In this document: in pieces, positions 28,074-37,462 of the stretch
Layout: each line of letters opens with the position of its first letter
Position numbering within the stretch: the first letter of the stretch is position 1
Source of the DNA: Liquorilactobacillus cacaonum DSM 21116
GTDB lineage: Bacteria; Bacillota; Bacilli; Lactobacillales; Lactobacillaceae
Assembly (NCBI RefSeq): GCF_001436735.1
Contig: NZ_AYZE01000005.1
Coordinates: 62,001 to 126,000 of the forward strand
Length of the DNA stretch: 64,000 bases
Reading direction: 5' to 3'
Position numbers and translations under genes: made by a program
The notes under the pieces: generated by a model
Databases searched by the model: none
Seen by the model: the letters and a program-made list of their open reading frames with translations, nothing else
What the model was told of the DNA's origin: nothing

Positions 28074-29925
28074 CCCACAATTCCCCCTCATATTCTTCAT
28101 AAGGCAATGAAATATAAAAGGTAGAGCCTTTACCTTCAATACTATCAACCCAAATTCTTCCACCATGCATTTCGATAACTTCTTTTGAAATTGCAAGCCC
28201 TAAACCTGTTCCACCTTGTGCACGTGAACGTGCCTTGTCAACCCTAAAAAAGCGATCAAATATATGCACAACATCTTTTTTGGGGATTCCCAACCCTTGG
28301 TCTGAGATGCTCAAAATAACATGATTATGTGTCTCCAAAAGACGACATGTAATTATGCCTCCATCTGGTGAATATTTTATTGCATTGTTCATAATATTAT
28401 CAACGACTTGCATAAATTTATCAGTATCTATTTCAACCCAAAGTTCTCGTTTCGTAAAATCCCGCCTGATTGAATATCTTTTTTTGCCTTCCTCATGCGC
28501 ATCATCAGACTTTATCATCATATCAAATCTGTCCAAAATGTAATTATATAACTCATTCAAATTGACCAGTTCTAACTCCAGTTTTGATGTACCAGAATCC
28601 ATTCTTGAAAGACTTAACAAATCATTAATCATCCTAATCATTCGTTGTGTCTCATCTTGCGTAACTTTTAAAAATGATGGAGCAACATCTGGATCTTTCC
28701 ATGCGCCATCGTTCAATGCTTCGATATAGCTTTTCATACTCGTTAACGGGGTGCGCAATTCATGTGACACATTAGACACAAACTCTCTGCGTTCACGATC
28801 AATTCGTTGTTGTTCAGTAATATCGTGCAATACACAGACCAATCCACTGATAAATCCTGATTCTCTTTGAATCAATGAGAAATAAGCATTTAGTATTTCA
28901 TCATGGTCTTCATCTGACAAATCGATAATTATTTCGTCTTGATTTTCTAACAAATCTCTTAAAGTATATTTATCGCGAATATTTAGAATATCTAATACTG
29001 ATTGCCCATCAGCAATATTGGGGTCAATGTTTAATGCTTGTGAAGCCGTTTCATTCATAATAATGACATTTCCCCGACGATCTGTCGCCAAAACACCATC
29101 AGACATATGCGATAACACACTATCCAAACGTCTACGCTCAGCTTCAGAAGATTCCTGAGCTTCCTCCACTCTAACCGATAAATTATTCACTGCCTGTGCT
29201 AACTGGCCTAATTCATCAGCTCCATAAACTTTAACTTGCCCTGAGTAATCACCTCGTGCAATTCTTGTCGTTTGTTTTTTCATTTCATCAATCGGTCGTG
29301 TTATCGCACTAGAAATAAAAATTGCCAAAATCAACCCTAAGCAAGTCGCTATCAGTGCAGCCGTAGCAAATATAAGTGTAACTTTATTAATAGAGCTATA
29401 AACTGGCTCTAGGCTTGCCCGTAGATAAACTGCCCCAACCAATGTATTAGTATTCCCTGTAGTACTAAAAAGTGGGGTTATGGAAACATAGTATCGCTTG
29501 TTATCAGTTCGATCGTATGCTGACTTTGCGTAGGATCGTTCATTATATAGAACCTGCTTAATATCATTATCTGTAGTTTTTTGACCGATTGAATCTTGAC
29601 TATTAACATCGCTATCACCACGGATTGTCCCCTTTGTATCAACCACTTGAACCTTTGTAACACTTGAATTATCTACATCTTCCAGTATATCCCTAATATT
29701 TGAATTTGCTTTAGTTGTATTATTACGCGATAAATTACTGATTAAAGAACTATCAATATAACTTGATAATTCTACTTGTTGCTTAAAAGACTTCAAGTTA
29801 TCCTTTTTTAGTTGTTGCACAAAATAAGCACCAACAATTTGAAATGTTATTAGTAATAACAAGGCAAAAACTAGTGCTATTTTAAAATGAATAGATTGAA
29901 AAAAGTGTAATTTTTTATTCATCAT
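28063..29925 (-). CDS. walK: Sensor histidine kinase WalK
   Basis: Cell-wall homeostasis sensor (620 aa). TM1 is at about 16-36 and an extracytoplasmic PAS-like domain at 37-182. TM2 is at about 183-206, HAMP at 207-260 and a cytoplasmic PAS at 265-370. The H-box VSNVSHELRTPLTS has phospho-accepting H388. The HATPase domain has N-box NNAIKYS, DQGLGI and GGTGLGLAI. Two adjacent ATGs mark the start; the second has the better GGAG spacing. It lies 18 bases after walR. Confidence 0.97.
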   Translation of the reverse strand: MMNKKLHFFQSIHFKIALVFALLLLITFQIVGAYFVQQLKKDNLKSFKQQVELSSYIDSSLISNLSRNNTTKANSNIRDILEDVDNSSVTKVQVVDTKGTIRGDSDVNSQDSIGQKTTDNDIKQVLYNERSYAKSAYDRTDNKRYYVSITPLFSTTGNTNTLVGAVYLRASLEPVYSSINKVTLIFATAALIATCLGLILAIFISSAITRPIDEMKKQTTRIARGDYSGQVKVYGADELGQLAQAVNNLSVRVEEAQESSEAERRRLDSVLSHMSDGVLATDRRGNVIIMNETASQALNIDPNIADGQSVLDILNIRDKYTLRDLLENQDEIIIDLSDEDHDEILNAYFSLIQRESGFISGLVCVLHDITEQQRIDRERREFVSNVSHELRTPLTSMKSYIEALNDGAWKDPDVAPSFLKVTQDETQRMIRMINDLLSLSRMDSGTSKLELELVNLNELYNYILDRFDMMIKSDDAHEEGKKRYSIRRDFTKRELWVEIDTDKFMQVVDNIMNNAIKYSPDGGIITCRLLETHNHVILSISDQGLGIPKKDVVHIFDRFFRVDKARSRAQGGTGLGLAISKEVIEMHGGRIWVDSIEGKGSTFYISLPYEEYEGELWDEG

Positions 29926-29943
29926 TGCTCCACTAAAGTTTAC

Positions 29944-30654
29944 TTATTCTGCTTCTGGATTACGTAAATAATAACCTACCCCACGACGAGTAACTAACCA
30001 TATTGGGCGGCTAGGATTATCTTCAATTTTCTCTCTCAATCTTCTTACAGTTACATCAACAGTTCTTACATCTCCAAAATAATCGTAGCCCCATACAGTT
30101 TGTAACAGGTGCTCTCTTGTCATAACTTGACCAATATGTTTTGCCAAATAGTAGAGTAATTCAAATTCTCTATGAGTTAATTCTATCTTTTCGTCTCTTT
30201 TTGAAACCATGTATGCTTCAGGATGGATTATTAAATCTCCAATTGTAATTTCACTGTTTTTTTCTTCTTCATTTTGGGCAGAAGCTGTTGCTGTCGTTTG
30301 TCTTCTTAAATTAGCTTTGACCCGCGCAACTAACTCACGATTTGAAAATGGTTTTGTTACGTAATCATCTGCACCTAATTCTAATCCCAAAACCTTATCT
30401 ATTTCTGCATCTTTAGCCGTAACCATTATAATTGGCATATCATATTTCTTTCGAATCTCTCTTGCCACTTCAAGGCCATCCATTTTAGGCAACATAATAT
30501 CCAGCAAAATCAAATCAGGAACTACTTCTTCAACTTGATCAACTGCTTCTTGCCCGTCAAACGCCGTATAAACATCAAAACCTTCTTTTGTTAGATTAAA
30601 CTTCACTATATCTGAAATTGGCTTTTCATCATCCACTACTAGAATTTTTTTCAC
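29944..30654 (-). CDS. walR: Response regulator WalR
   Basis: OmpR-type regulator (236 aa). The receiver domain has the phospho-Asp in LILLDIMLP (about D52) and conserved K in [10 protein letters not shown]. The C-terminal winged helix contains [13 protein letters not shown] and [13 protein letters not shown]. It controls cell-wall hydrolase and division genes and is usually essential. First gene of walR-K-H-I-J-htrA. Confidence 0.97.
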   Translation of the reverse strand: MKKILVVDDEKPISDIVKFNLTKEGFDVYTAFDGQEAVDQVEEVVPDLILLDIMLPKMDGLEVAREIRKKYDMPIIMVTAKDAEIDKVLGLELGADDYVTKPFSNRELVARVKANLRRQTTATASAQNEEEKNSEITIGDLIIHPEAYMVSKRDEKIELTHREFELLYYLAKHIGQVMTREHLLQTVWGYDYFGDVRTVDVTVRRLREKIEDNPSRPIWLVTRRGVGYYLRNPEAE

Positions 30655-30863
30655 TTTGAAACTCCTTTCCTAAAACCACTTTTATATGTTTTAGAATTAT
30701 TAGTTATTCCAATAACGATTACAAATTATAAAAAGATACAACCTAGTACATTATAACCTATCGTTGAGTTGATGCCAAACACACAATAAAATCCAAATTA
30801 AGTATCACTAGTTCATGCTATAATACTTTTAATTAATTCTATATCCTTGCAAGGAGTCTAATA

Positions 30864-31712
30864 ATGAAAAAATCAATATTAATATCTCAAGATTTATCCT
30901 GTGTTGGTCAAGTTTCCATGGGTGTCGCTCTTCCTATTTTAGGAGCATTAGGGTTCAATCCCTCTGTTTTACCAACAGCACTTCTTTCAACCCACACTGG
31001 CGGATTTGGGAAAAACACTTATTTAGATTTAAGCGCAGAAATAGGGAAAATCATTTCGCATTGGCAAACTCTTCCAATCACTTTCTCCGCCATTTATTTA
31101 GGCTACTTAGGGGTCAAACCACTAAGCACAATTATTACAGAAATTGACAAAATTGCTACTAATTCTTTTTTACTACTTGATCCCGTAATGGGTGACCATG
31201 GGAAATTATATAGTGGATTTGATTCAACCTATGTGGACAATATGAAGATTTTGGCAAAAAAAGCTAATCTAATAACCCCAAATATAACAGAAGTTCAATT
31301 GTTATTAGACCTACCTTGCTTTCAAGGTCCATTTTCCTCAGATGCTGTTCTTACACTTATCAATTCCCTTCACAATAAATACCCTAACACAAAAATAATT
31401 TTGACGGGAATCCCAAAAACAAATAATACAATTGGAATCGCAGGCTTTGATAATATTTCCCAGGAAATATGGCAACTTGAAACTCCTCGCATAGGTTCTA
31501 ACTTTTTTGGGACTGGAGATATTTTTGCAAGTGTATTATTAGGCTCTTTATTACATGGACAAGCTTTAAAAGACGCTGCCACAACTTCTATGGATTTTAT
31601 TAGCAATACCATTAAAAAAAATATAAAAATCCCAGGTAGAGATTCGAGATTTGGTCTTGATTATTCACTGCAACTACCTGTATTATTAAAACAATTAAAT
31701 TTAGGAGGTTAA
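30864..31712 (+). CDS. pdxK: Pyridoxal/pyridoxamine kinase (PdxK/PdxY-like)
   Basis: Ribokinase-fold kinase (282 aa) that phosphorylates vitamin B6 vitamers to PLP precursors. The N-terminal substrate segment includes LLSTHTGGFG, the middle contains DPVMGDHGKLY, and the C-terminal anion hole is FFGTGDIFAS. Conserved catalytic Asp is in GTGD. AAGGAG precedes the ATG. It ends 3 bases before an ECF transporter S component, so a B6 salvage unit is likely. An HMP/HMP-P kinase role is the main alternative. Confidence 0.85.
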   Translation: MKKSILISQDLSCVGQVSMGVALPILGALGFNPSVLPTALLSTHTGGFGKNTYLDLSAEIGKIISHWQTLPITFSAIYLGYLGVKPLSTIITEIDKIATNSFLLLDPVMGDHGKLYSGFDSTYVDNMKILAKKANLITPNITEVQLLLDLPCFQGPFSSDAVLTLINSLHNKYPNTKIILTGIPKTNNTIGIAGFDNISQEIWQLETPRIGSNFFGTGDIFASVLLGSLLHGQALKDAATTSMDFISNTIKKNIKIPGRDSRFGLDYSLQLPVLLKQLNLGG

Positions 31713-31715
31713 AAA

Positions 31716-32267
31716 ATGAAAAAAGACAAAAATTCTTTAAGAATGCTGATTCTAACTGGCTTATTTGCAGCCATAATATATCTAGGTATTTTTATCTTGA
31801 GAATTCCCATCCCTGCAATGGTAGGAAGGCCCTTCATTCATTTTGGTAACACACTGGCAGCTTTAGCTATTTTATTTTTAGGCCCAAGAAATGGAATTAT
31901 CGCTGGTATTATTGGCTTAGGAGGCTTTGATGTTTTGAATGGTTACGCTCTAACATCTTGGCTAACTGTTATCGAGGTAATTGTCGTTGGATTAGCTATT
32001 GAAGCAGTTTTTAAGGCTTTTCACTACAATGATAGTAAACGCAATATTATTATCATTGCTATCACTGCAGGTGCGATGAAAATTGTCACTTCATATTGCA
32101 CATCAATCGTTGAAGCATTGATGGTAGGAACTTCATTTAAAACTGCGATTGTCGCTTCATTTTTAAGTCTACCAGCAACTGTTATTAATTCGATTTCTAC
32201 CGCTATATGTGTTCCAATATTGTACTTTCTTTTGCGTAAGGCTTTTGCAGCTGCCAGTAAAAACTAA
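31716..32267 (+). CDS. ECF transporter substrate-binding S component, probably vitamin B6 or HMP
   Basis: A 183-aa membrane protein with about six helices and the S-component feature of small residues in helix 1 (MLILTGLFAAIIYLG). A LGPRNGIIAGIIGLGGFD stretch follows. S components capture vitamins and share energising modules (EcfA, EcfA', EcfT) encoded elsewhere. Coupling to the B6 kinase (3-bp gap, with the AGGAGG site inside the kinase end) points to pyridoxine-type substrates or hydroxymethylpyrimidine. Specificity is inferred from context. Confidence 0.8.
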   Translation: MKKDKNSLRMLILTGLFAAIIYLGIFILRIPIPAMVGRPFIHFGNTLAALAILFLGPRNGIIAGIIGLGGFDVLNGYALTSWLTVIEVIVVGLAIEAVFKAFHYNDSKRNIIIIAITAGAMKIVTSYCTSIVEALMVGTSFKTAIVASFLSLPATVINSISTAICVPILYFLLRKAFAAASKN

Positions 32268-32314
32268 TTAGTTGTAATTGTTTGTTCGATTTTTTGTTTT
32301 TTTTGATTTTTCTA

Positions 32315-32343
32315 TTGCATATACTTTCCACCCATGGTAATAT
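32315..32343 (+). promoter_or_regulatory. Promoter of tRNA-Lys
   Basis: TTGCAT (32315-32320), 17-base spacer, TAATAT (32338-32343), ending 24 bases before the tRNA. Confidence 0.5.
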
Positions 32344-32367
32344 ATTTCTTGTTGATGAAGAATATAT

Positions 32368-32440
32368 GGGTGGCTAGCTCAGCTGGCAGAGCAACGGACT
32401 CTTAATCCGTGGGTCCAGGGTTCGATCCCCTGGCCACCCA
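32368..32440 (+). tRNA. tRNA-Lys (anticodon CTT)
   Basis: 73 bases fold as a full cloverleaf. The acceptor GGGTGGC pairs with GCCACCC, with discriminator A. The D loop is AGCTGGCAGA, the anticodon loop CTCTTAA (anticodon CTT) and the T loop TTCGATC. CCA is not encoded. A strong terminator follows. Confidence 0.95.
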
Positions 32441-32453
32441 TCAGAGGTTTACT

Positions 32454-32500
32454 ACCAGTAATCATTAGGTATCAGAAATGCCGTGATTGCTGGTTTTTTT
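32454..32500 (+). terminator. Terminator of tRNA-Lys
   Basis: ACCAGTAATCA pairs with TGATTGCTGGT (one G-T pair), followed by a run of T. Confidence 0.85.
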
Positions 32501-32597
32501 GTACTCTAAAACAAGTTTGTATTTCATATAATGTCATTAATAATCAAAAAAAGTTAGCCAAAAGGTAAGCCAAAAAATAACTTGCGCGGGGCAGTGG

Positions 32598-32625
32598 CTG
32601 TTACTCAATCGAGTAGCAGTTTTTT
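32598..32625 (+). terminator. Orphan terminator after tRNA-Lys
   Basis: CTGTTACTC pairs with GAGTAGCAG around AATC, followed by six T. There is no gene between it and the tRNA terminator. Confidence 0.65.
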
Positions 32626-32628
32626 AGT

Positions 32629-32665
32629 GCAAAAAAATAACCAGCTCACAATCGAGTTGGTTATT
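32629..32665 (-). terminator. Terminator on the minus strand
   Basis: AATAACCAACTC pairs with GAGCTGGTTATT on the minus strand (one G-T pair), followed by a run of T. It probably stops transcripts arriving from the murQ region. Confidence 0.65.
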
Positions 32666-32682
32666 AAGGCTCTCTACTTTTT

Positions 32683-32728
32683 CCTGTTGCTAGATTGCTA
32701 AAGTGGTAATTTAGCAACAGGCTTTTTT
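32683..32728 (+). terminator. Second orphan terminator after tRNA-Lys
   Basis: CCTGTTGCTA pairs perfectly with TAGCAACAGG around a 19-base loop, then CTTTTTT. No plus-strand gene leads into it. Confidence 0.65.
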
Positions 32729-32785
32729 AATTCTTTTCGACAATAGTCAGCGCCAACAACTCTGTCGAGACCGCAGGCTTAGTCA

Positions 32786-32801
32786 TGTTTCACATGAAAC
32801 A
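32786..32801. other. parS-like site 1
   Basis: TGTTTCACATGAAACA differs from the ParB/Spo0J consensus TGTTTCACGTGAAACA only at one central base. The reverse complement of this 16-mer is present exactly at 45728-45743. It sits in a gene-free region, as is common for chromosomal parS near the origin. Confidence 0.65.
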
Positions 32802-32847
32802 ACTACTATCCGAATATCAAAAACAAGTACTATTTCTTTCATTATAA

Positions 32848-33158
32848 TTAACCGATGTCATAGCTTTTCAAAACTGCTTCAGTTATTTTTTCATCAGAAT
32901 ATGCCAAACTTACAATGAAATAAGTGTGCAAGTATCCTAGTAGTTCATTTCTATTTTCTAGTACAATTGTTACTATCGTCTTATAAAATTTAGCTCTCAA
33001 AATATAAAATAATTTCCAAGCAGCCTTTGCTGGACAATTATATTTTGAACTATTACTAATCGAAAGCAATTAACTTTAAACCTGTCACATATTTCCTACT
33101 TCCAAGAATGTCTTCCGTTAGCTTCTCAATGAGCTTGGCCACACTAATTTCAGTAAGT
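32848..33158 (-). pseudogene. Decayed coding remnant downstream of the serine hydrolase gene
   Basis: Two adjoining minus-strand frames look coding. One runs through about 33070-33158 (containing ISVAKLIEKLTEDI and YVTGLKLIAF). The next, in another frame, covers 32848-33069 (73 codons from a TTG, containing AAWKLFYILRAKFYK). Neither has a good ribosome binding site. The first directly continues the serine hydrolase region in another frame across a T6 run. One frameshift would join them. I read this as the remnant of a gene; family not recognised. Confidence 0.45.
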
Positions 33159-34172
33159 TCATTTCTCAAAAAATACTTCCATCAACTTTTTTCGATCTTT
33201 TATCCAATTGTCATTATTTCTATTAGGATAAACTCTGTTCGTCAAACAAACAAAAGAAGTTTTTTCTACAAGATCAATTGCTATTGATGTTCCAGTGAAC
33301 CCTGTATGCCACAACTTGGATATATCGTGATTCCAGACTTGCCATCCCAGAGTTCTACCATTCTTGTTGTACTGAGTAAAACAATCAAAAACACTTTCTT
33401 CTAAAATTTGTCTTCCTTCAAATTTCCCATGATCAATATACATTTTTACAAAATTGTCTAAATCATTCAAAGTTGAAAAAACTCCCGCATGTCCGCTAAT
33501 TCCATTTAACAAATATGCTTTGTAATCATGAACTTCCCCCTGAATAACTCCCCCCCTTCGTATTTCATTTTCCGTTGGTACATAATTACTTAAGGGATTT
33601 CCTGATAAGTTATATCCTGTATCTTTCATTTTTAATGGCCTAAAAATATTCTTATCGAAACTGTTTTTTAAATTACCATCGATTTTCTCTATCACCCATC
33701 CAAGAATAATGAATCCTAAATCCGAGTAAATCGTTTCAATTCCCGGCTTTTTTATTAAAGATACTTCTTTTATTTCTTTTACTAATTCTTCTTTTGTTAA
33801 AAATTTGGCATTGCTAACATCTGCAGGTAACCCACTATTATGTAATAATAGATTCTCAATCATTATTTCTGAATAATTCAAATTAGTTAAGATTTGACCT
33901 ACTCTTGTTTTTAATCCTAGTTTTCCATCTGCAATTAACTGTAAAATTCTTGTTGTTGTACCAACGACCTTAGTTAAGGATGCTAAATCATATATCATTC
34001 CTTCCTTAATTGGAACATTATACTTTCCATCACCTTGAGTTCCTATAAACTTTTTTATAATCTCGTTCTCGGTAGAAATTGAATATGAACTACCGTAGAT
34101 ACTATTTCTTCTAAGAGAATCTGCAATATACCCTTCAATCCAACTAATTTTTTCTTTTTCCACGCAGTTCAC
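33159..34172 (-). CDS. Beta-lactamase-fold serine hydrolase, AmiE-like (MurNAc amidase or peptidase candidate)
   Basis: 337 aa with the class C/PBP4 fold. SLTK (about residues 65-68) supplies the catalytic Ser and Lys, YSD the YxN-type motif, and HTGFTG the third motif. There is no signal peptide, so it is cytoplasmic. It begins at a GTG 2 bases from the murQ stop; a GTG three codons later is equally plausible. In Bacillus the analogous gene in the murQRP cluster (AmiE/YbbE, secreted) removes peptides from MurNAc. The intracellular form here, with a PTS, suggests the peptide is cut after uptake. Inference from context. Confidence 0.75.
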   Translation of the reverse strand: MNCVEKEKISWIEGYIADSLRRNSIYGSSYSISTENEIIKKFIGTQGDGKYNVPIKEGMIYDLASLTKVVGTTTRILQLIADGKLGLKTRVGQILTNLNYSEIMIENLLLHNSGLPADVSNAKFLTKEELVKEIKEVSLIKKPGIETIYSDLGFIILGWVIEKIDGNLKNSFDKNIFRPLKMKDTGYNLSGNPLSNYVPTENEIRRGGVIQGEVHDYKAYLLNGISGHAGVFSTLNDLDNFVKMYIDHGKFEGRQILEESVFDCFTQYNKNGRTLGWQVWNHDISKLWHTGFTGTSIAIDLVEKTSFVCLTNRVYPNRNNDNWIKDRKKLMEVFFEK

Positions 34173-34173
34173 C

Positions 34174-35064
34174 TTATTTCAACGCATCAATCACTCTATT
34201 ACCATTTTTTTCCAATAAGGTGATTGCTTGTTTTCGATCAATTCCTTTTTTCTGCATAATTATTGCCACCGGTACATCTTCTTTTGCTTTTTCTAACCAC
34301 TTTTTTGCTTCGTTAATACTACAACCTGTTGTTTCCACTATAATCCCCACTGCACGCGCAACTAATTTCTTGTTGGTTGGTAATACATTTACCATCAAGT
34401 TTTGATATACTTTGCCATTTTTAACCATTACTGCCGTTGATATGGCATTTAAAACCATCTTTTGCGCACTCCCTGCCTTCATTCTTGTAGATCCAGTTAC
34501 TATTTCAGGACCAACAATTGGTGCAATTGTATATTTAGCATATTTTTCCATCTCGCTATTGGAAACACACACTAGCGCCACCCCTAATGCGGATTTCTTC
34601 TTAGCATAATCTAAAGCTCCTATTGCATAGGGGGTTCTCCCACTTGCTGCAATCGCAATCACTATATCTTTTTCATTAAGCTTTATTTTTTCAAGATCCT
34701 CTTTGGCCATCTTTCTTGAATCTTCCGCACCTTCAACAGCTTGATACATTGCTGCTGTACCACCTGCAATTAGACCGATTGCACGACCTTTTTCAAGCCC
34801 ATAAGTTGGCACAAGTTCAACCGCATCCAACATTCCTAACCTTCCTGAGGTTCCTGCACCACAATACACTAATCGGCCACCTTCATTGAATCGGTCACTC
34901 ACATCTTCAATTACTTGCGTTATAATCTGATTTTGTGATTCTACGGCTTTTGCAACATTTAAATTTTCTGCATTTATTTTTCCTACTATCTCTTCTATAG
35001 ATAAATTATCAAGATTTAATGTTTCAGGATTACGCATCTCTGTTTCCAACTGATTTATCTTCAT
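34174..35064 (-). CDS. murQ: N-acetylmuramic acid 6-phosphate etherase
   Basis: A 296-aa SIS-domain lyase that removes D-lactate from MurNAc-6-P to give GlcNAc-6-P. The signature is GAGTSGRLGMLDAVELVPTYG (about 70), with GGTAAMYQAVEGAEDS and later ALVCVSNS and GSTRMKAGSAQKMVLN. Full length. It lies downstream of a mannose-class PTS operon with a hairpin between, and 2 bases before the amidase-like gene. Confidence 0.95.
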   Translation of the reverse strand: MKINQLETEMRNPETLNLDNLSIEEIVGKINAENLNVAKAVESQNQIITQVIEDVSDRFNEGGRLVYCGAGTSGRLGMLDAVELVPTYGLEKGRAIGLIAGGTAAMYQAVEGAEDSRKMAKEDLEKIKLNEKDIVIAIAASGRTPYAIGALDYAKKKSALGVALVCVSNSEMEKYAKYTIAPIVGPEIVTGSTRMKAGSAQKMVLNAISTAVMVKNGKVYQNLMVNVLPTNKKLVARAVGIIVETTGCSINEAKKWLEKAKEDVPVAIIMQKKGIDRKQAITLLEKNGNRVIDALK

Positions 35065-35175
35065 ACAATTCCACCATCTCTAACAATTATTAATGTTGTA
35101 TCCTTGCACCAGTGTATTTAAAATTCCTTAACTATTATGATAGCCCAAATCTTTTGTCACATTATACAATTAAGT

Positions 35176-35220
35176 AGAAATAGGGACCTGAGAAAAGTTA
35201 GTTTCCCCGGTCCCCTTTCT
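35176..35220 (-). terminator. Hairpin between EIIA and murQ
   Basis: AGAAA-TA-GGGACC pairs with GGTCCC-C-TTTCT in the 200-bp gap. On the minus strand the following sequence has no strong T-run. Partial termination or an RNA processing site would reduce murQ relative to the PTS genes. Confidence 0.45.
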
Positions 35221-35262
35221 ATAGTCATGCCATTATTTTGCCTAACTATTAGCACAAATCAA

Positions 35263-35670
35263 TTATTCTTCGTCATCTTGCTCTTCTTTTAACTTTTCTT
35301 TTACATTTGAAATCCCCGTAACTCCCATCGAAATTAACTGCGTAATATTTTTTATTCCCAACATTTTTTGATTTCCATATTCAATAATCATTGGCAAATT
35401 TATTCCAGTAACCACTTCTAAAAATGGATACTTTGCCAATAATGCTACAGAAACATTTGCTGGTGTTCCTCCAAGCAAATCTAGTCCCAAAATAATATCC
35501 TCATCATGGCTTTCTTCAATCTCTTTAATTATTTGTTCTTCTAAGTCGCTTGGTCCCATTTCTTTTGTAAGACTAAAAGCCACTACTCCATCAATTTTTC
35601 CGATAATCATCTCTGCGCTTGACAAAATTGCGCTAGCTAATGGTCCATGACTAGCTAAAATTAACTTCAA
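35263..35670 (-). CDS. PTS mannose-family EIIA
   Basis: Cytoplasmic phosphocarrier, about 135 aa, phospho-His in LILASHGPLA (H8). I start at the TTG at 35670, because GAGGAGGGAG is ideally spaced before it and family members begin directly at this strand. A TTG at 35694 would add 8 acidic residues encoded by the ribosome binding site itself. The C-terminus is Glu/Asp-rich. Last PTS gene of the EIIB-C-D-A operon. Confidence 0.88.
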   Translation of the reverse strand: MKLILASHGPLASAILSSAEMIIGKIDGVVAFSLTKEMGPSDLEEQIIKEIEESHDEDIILGLDLLGGTPANVSVALLAKYPFLEVVTGINLPMIIEYGNQKMLGIKNITQLISMGVTGISNVKEKLKEEQDDEE

Positions 35671-35709
35671 GATTTCTCCCTCCTCTTTTTCCAATAGACT
35701 ATCCGTTAA

Positions 35710-36525
35710 TTAGCCTTTTCCTAAAATGCCAAGTGCTGAACAAACTATTGCAACAATTATTACTATAAAAATCGCTTTAGTAGAAGTCATTTTTTTTCTT
35801 CCAAGCAACCAGTAAATCAAACCCACAAGTAATCCTGGAACTAGTTTTGGTAAAATCATATCAATTTCATTTTGTAATGTCACAGTTACTTTGCCAATAT
35901 GTGCAACAAAAGGTACTTGTATACTAATTAAAGTTGCCACTAAAGCTCCTACCACGTACACACCTAATAAGGTTGCTGCATCTGTTAACGCATTTAATCT
36001 ACCTTGCATTTTAGTAACTAATGTAGTTCCTTCACGATAAGCTAGTGGTAACTGAATCCATCTAATATACATAATTATGAAATTTGCCACTAACCATATA
36101 AGCAATCCAAACGGATTTCCCTGAACCGCCATATTTGCAGCTATTGCCCCCAAGATTGCTGGTAATAACGATGCAAATATCGAATCACCAATAGCTGCTA
36201 AAGGTCCCATTAATCCCGTTTTAAGTCCTGAAACCGTCTCTAATGATTCAATTCCTTCTTTGGATTCAATAGCTAAATCTATTCCTTGAATTATCGTATT
36301 TACTGAGGGATTTGTATTAAAAAATTGATTATGCGTCTTCATAGCTTTTTTTAATTCTGGCGTATGATCTCCATACAGTTTACGTAATTGGGGTAACATA
36401 ATAAATAAATATCCCGACCCTTGCATTTTTTCGTAGTTCCATCCTAATTGATTGAAAAATAAGTTACGTCGATTTATTTGATTGAAATCTTTCTTAGTTA
36501 TTTTGTAATTAGTCTTCATCGCCAT
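35710..36525 (-). CDS. PTS mannose-family EIID
   Basis: Membrane subunit unique to the mannose class, about 271 aa. It carries family motifs QLGWNYEKMQGSGYLF, a GLMGPLAAIGDSIFA region, and C-terminal membrane helices. The start MAMKTNYKITKKDFN lies within the last codons of EIIC (17-base overlap), with AAGGTGAG upstream. Works with EIIC as the channel. Confidence 0.9.
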   Translation of the reverse strand: MAMKTNYKITKKDFNQINRRNLFFNQLGWNYEKMQGSGYLFIMLPQLRKLYGDHTPELKKAMKTHNQFFNTNPSVNTIIQGIDLAIESKEGIESLETVSGLKTGLMGPLAAIGDSIFASLLPAILGAIAANMAVQGNPFGLLIWLVANFIIMYIRWIQLPLAYREGTTLVTKMQGRLNALTDAATLLGVYVVGALVATLISIQVPFVAHIGKVTVTLQNEIDMILPKLVPGLLVGLIYWLLGRKKMTSTKAIFIVIIVAIVCSALGILGKG

Positions 36526-37432
36526 AAATCTCACCTTCCTCATTTTTTTCTATATTTTCTGGTGTTGAATTTTTATACGCACTAGCTAATTCTGTAAACT
36601 GTTGTTTTTCGACATTTTTTTTATATTCATTAATTGCAAAAGCTAATCCAATTAGTGCAATTGCAACCATCGAAACTGAATTAAACGACCCTGCAAATCC
36701 TTTCGAGACTGCTGCCATAGTTGTTCCCAAAGTCTGAACATTAGTATAGAGTGTGCTAAACAACGCTGTAAGTGTAAAACCAAGAATTAAATATGCAATA
36801 TGCTTCTTCACTGGCAAATATCGTAACAATATTGCAAAACCAACGGCTGGTAATAATGCCCCTGCTGCGGCAAGACCATTGCTTAACCATTGCAAGTGTG
36901 TGTCCAACACTTTAACAGCAACTGAAACAAAATTCCCTCCGAATTGTAGCGCCAAAAATACAGGTATTCCTCGAGACAGCATCCATGGAAATACACCGTA
37001 AAGATAGTTTCTTTCAATTGCTGAATAATTTTCTTCGTCTATTAATCGGTCAATTCGGTGCTGAAAAAAGGTATTGGTAAATCTTCCCAAAATATCTGTT
37101 TCAATCATTAAAGAAGCTACTGGAACACCAATTGCAGCTACTGCCGTTGAGGCATTCATACCCGCACTAATTGAAAATGCTGTTGCCAATATCGTTCCTG
37201 AGTTCGCATCTATTTTAGAAGATCCCCCAAAAGTACCTACACCTAGGACTGTAAGTTGCAAACTCCCTCCTATTATTAATCCCTTTGTAACATCCCCCAT
37301 TATGGCACCAGCAATAAGACCAGCCCATACTGGTTGAGACAATGAAGAAACAATAGTTAGATCATCCCAAATCTGGTACATCGAATATAAAGTTAATAAC
37401 AACACTTGCCAAATCATGATATCTCCATGCAT
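36509..37432 (-). CDS. PTS mannose-family EIIC
   Basis: Channel subunit (307 aa) with about eight hydrophobic segments and the family pattern VWAGLIAGAIMGDVTKGLIIGGSLQL. The C-terminal tail is acidic. Two candidate starts exist: an ATG at 37432 and one five codons later with a GGAG site. Downstream of EIIB by about 30 bases and overlapping EIID. Confidence 0.9.
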   Translation of the reverse strand: MHGDIMIWQVLLLTLYSMYQIWDDLTIVSSLSQPVWAGLIAGAIMGDVTKGLIIGGSLQLTVLGVGTFGGSSKIDANSGTILATAFSISAGMNASTAVAAIGVPVASLMIETDILGRFTNTFFQHRIDRLIDEENYSAIERNYLYGVFPWMLSRGIPVFLALQFGGNFVSVAVKVLDTHLQWLSNGLAAAGALLPAVGFAILLRYLPVKKHIAYLILGFTLTALFSTLYTNVQTLGTTMAAVSKGFAGSFNSVSMVAIALIGLAFAINEYKKNVEKQQFTELASAYKNSTPENIEKNEEGEIYGDED

Positions 37433-37462
37433 CGATAGTTACCTTCTTTCTAGTTAAAAATC

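Noticed and set aside
28074-28196. N-terminal extension of walH
   Set aside because: It lies entirely inside walK. The ATG at 28073 has a strong ribosome binding site and places the membrane anchor at the N-terminus.
32368-32740. Integrated prophage or genomic island at tRNA-Lys
   Set aside because: No integrase, no phage genes and no second copy of the tRNA end in the window. At most a scar.
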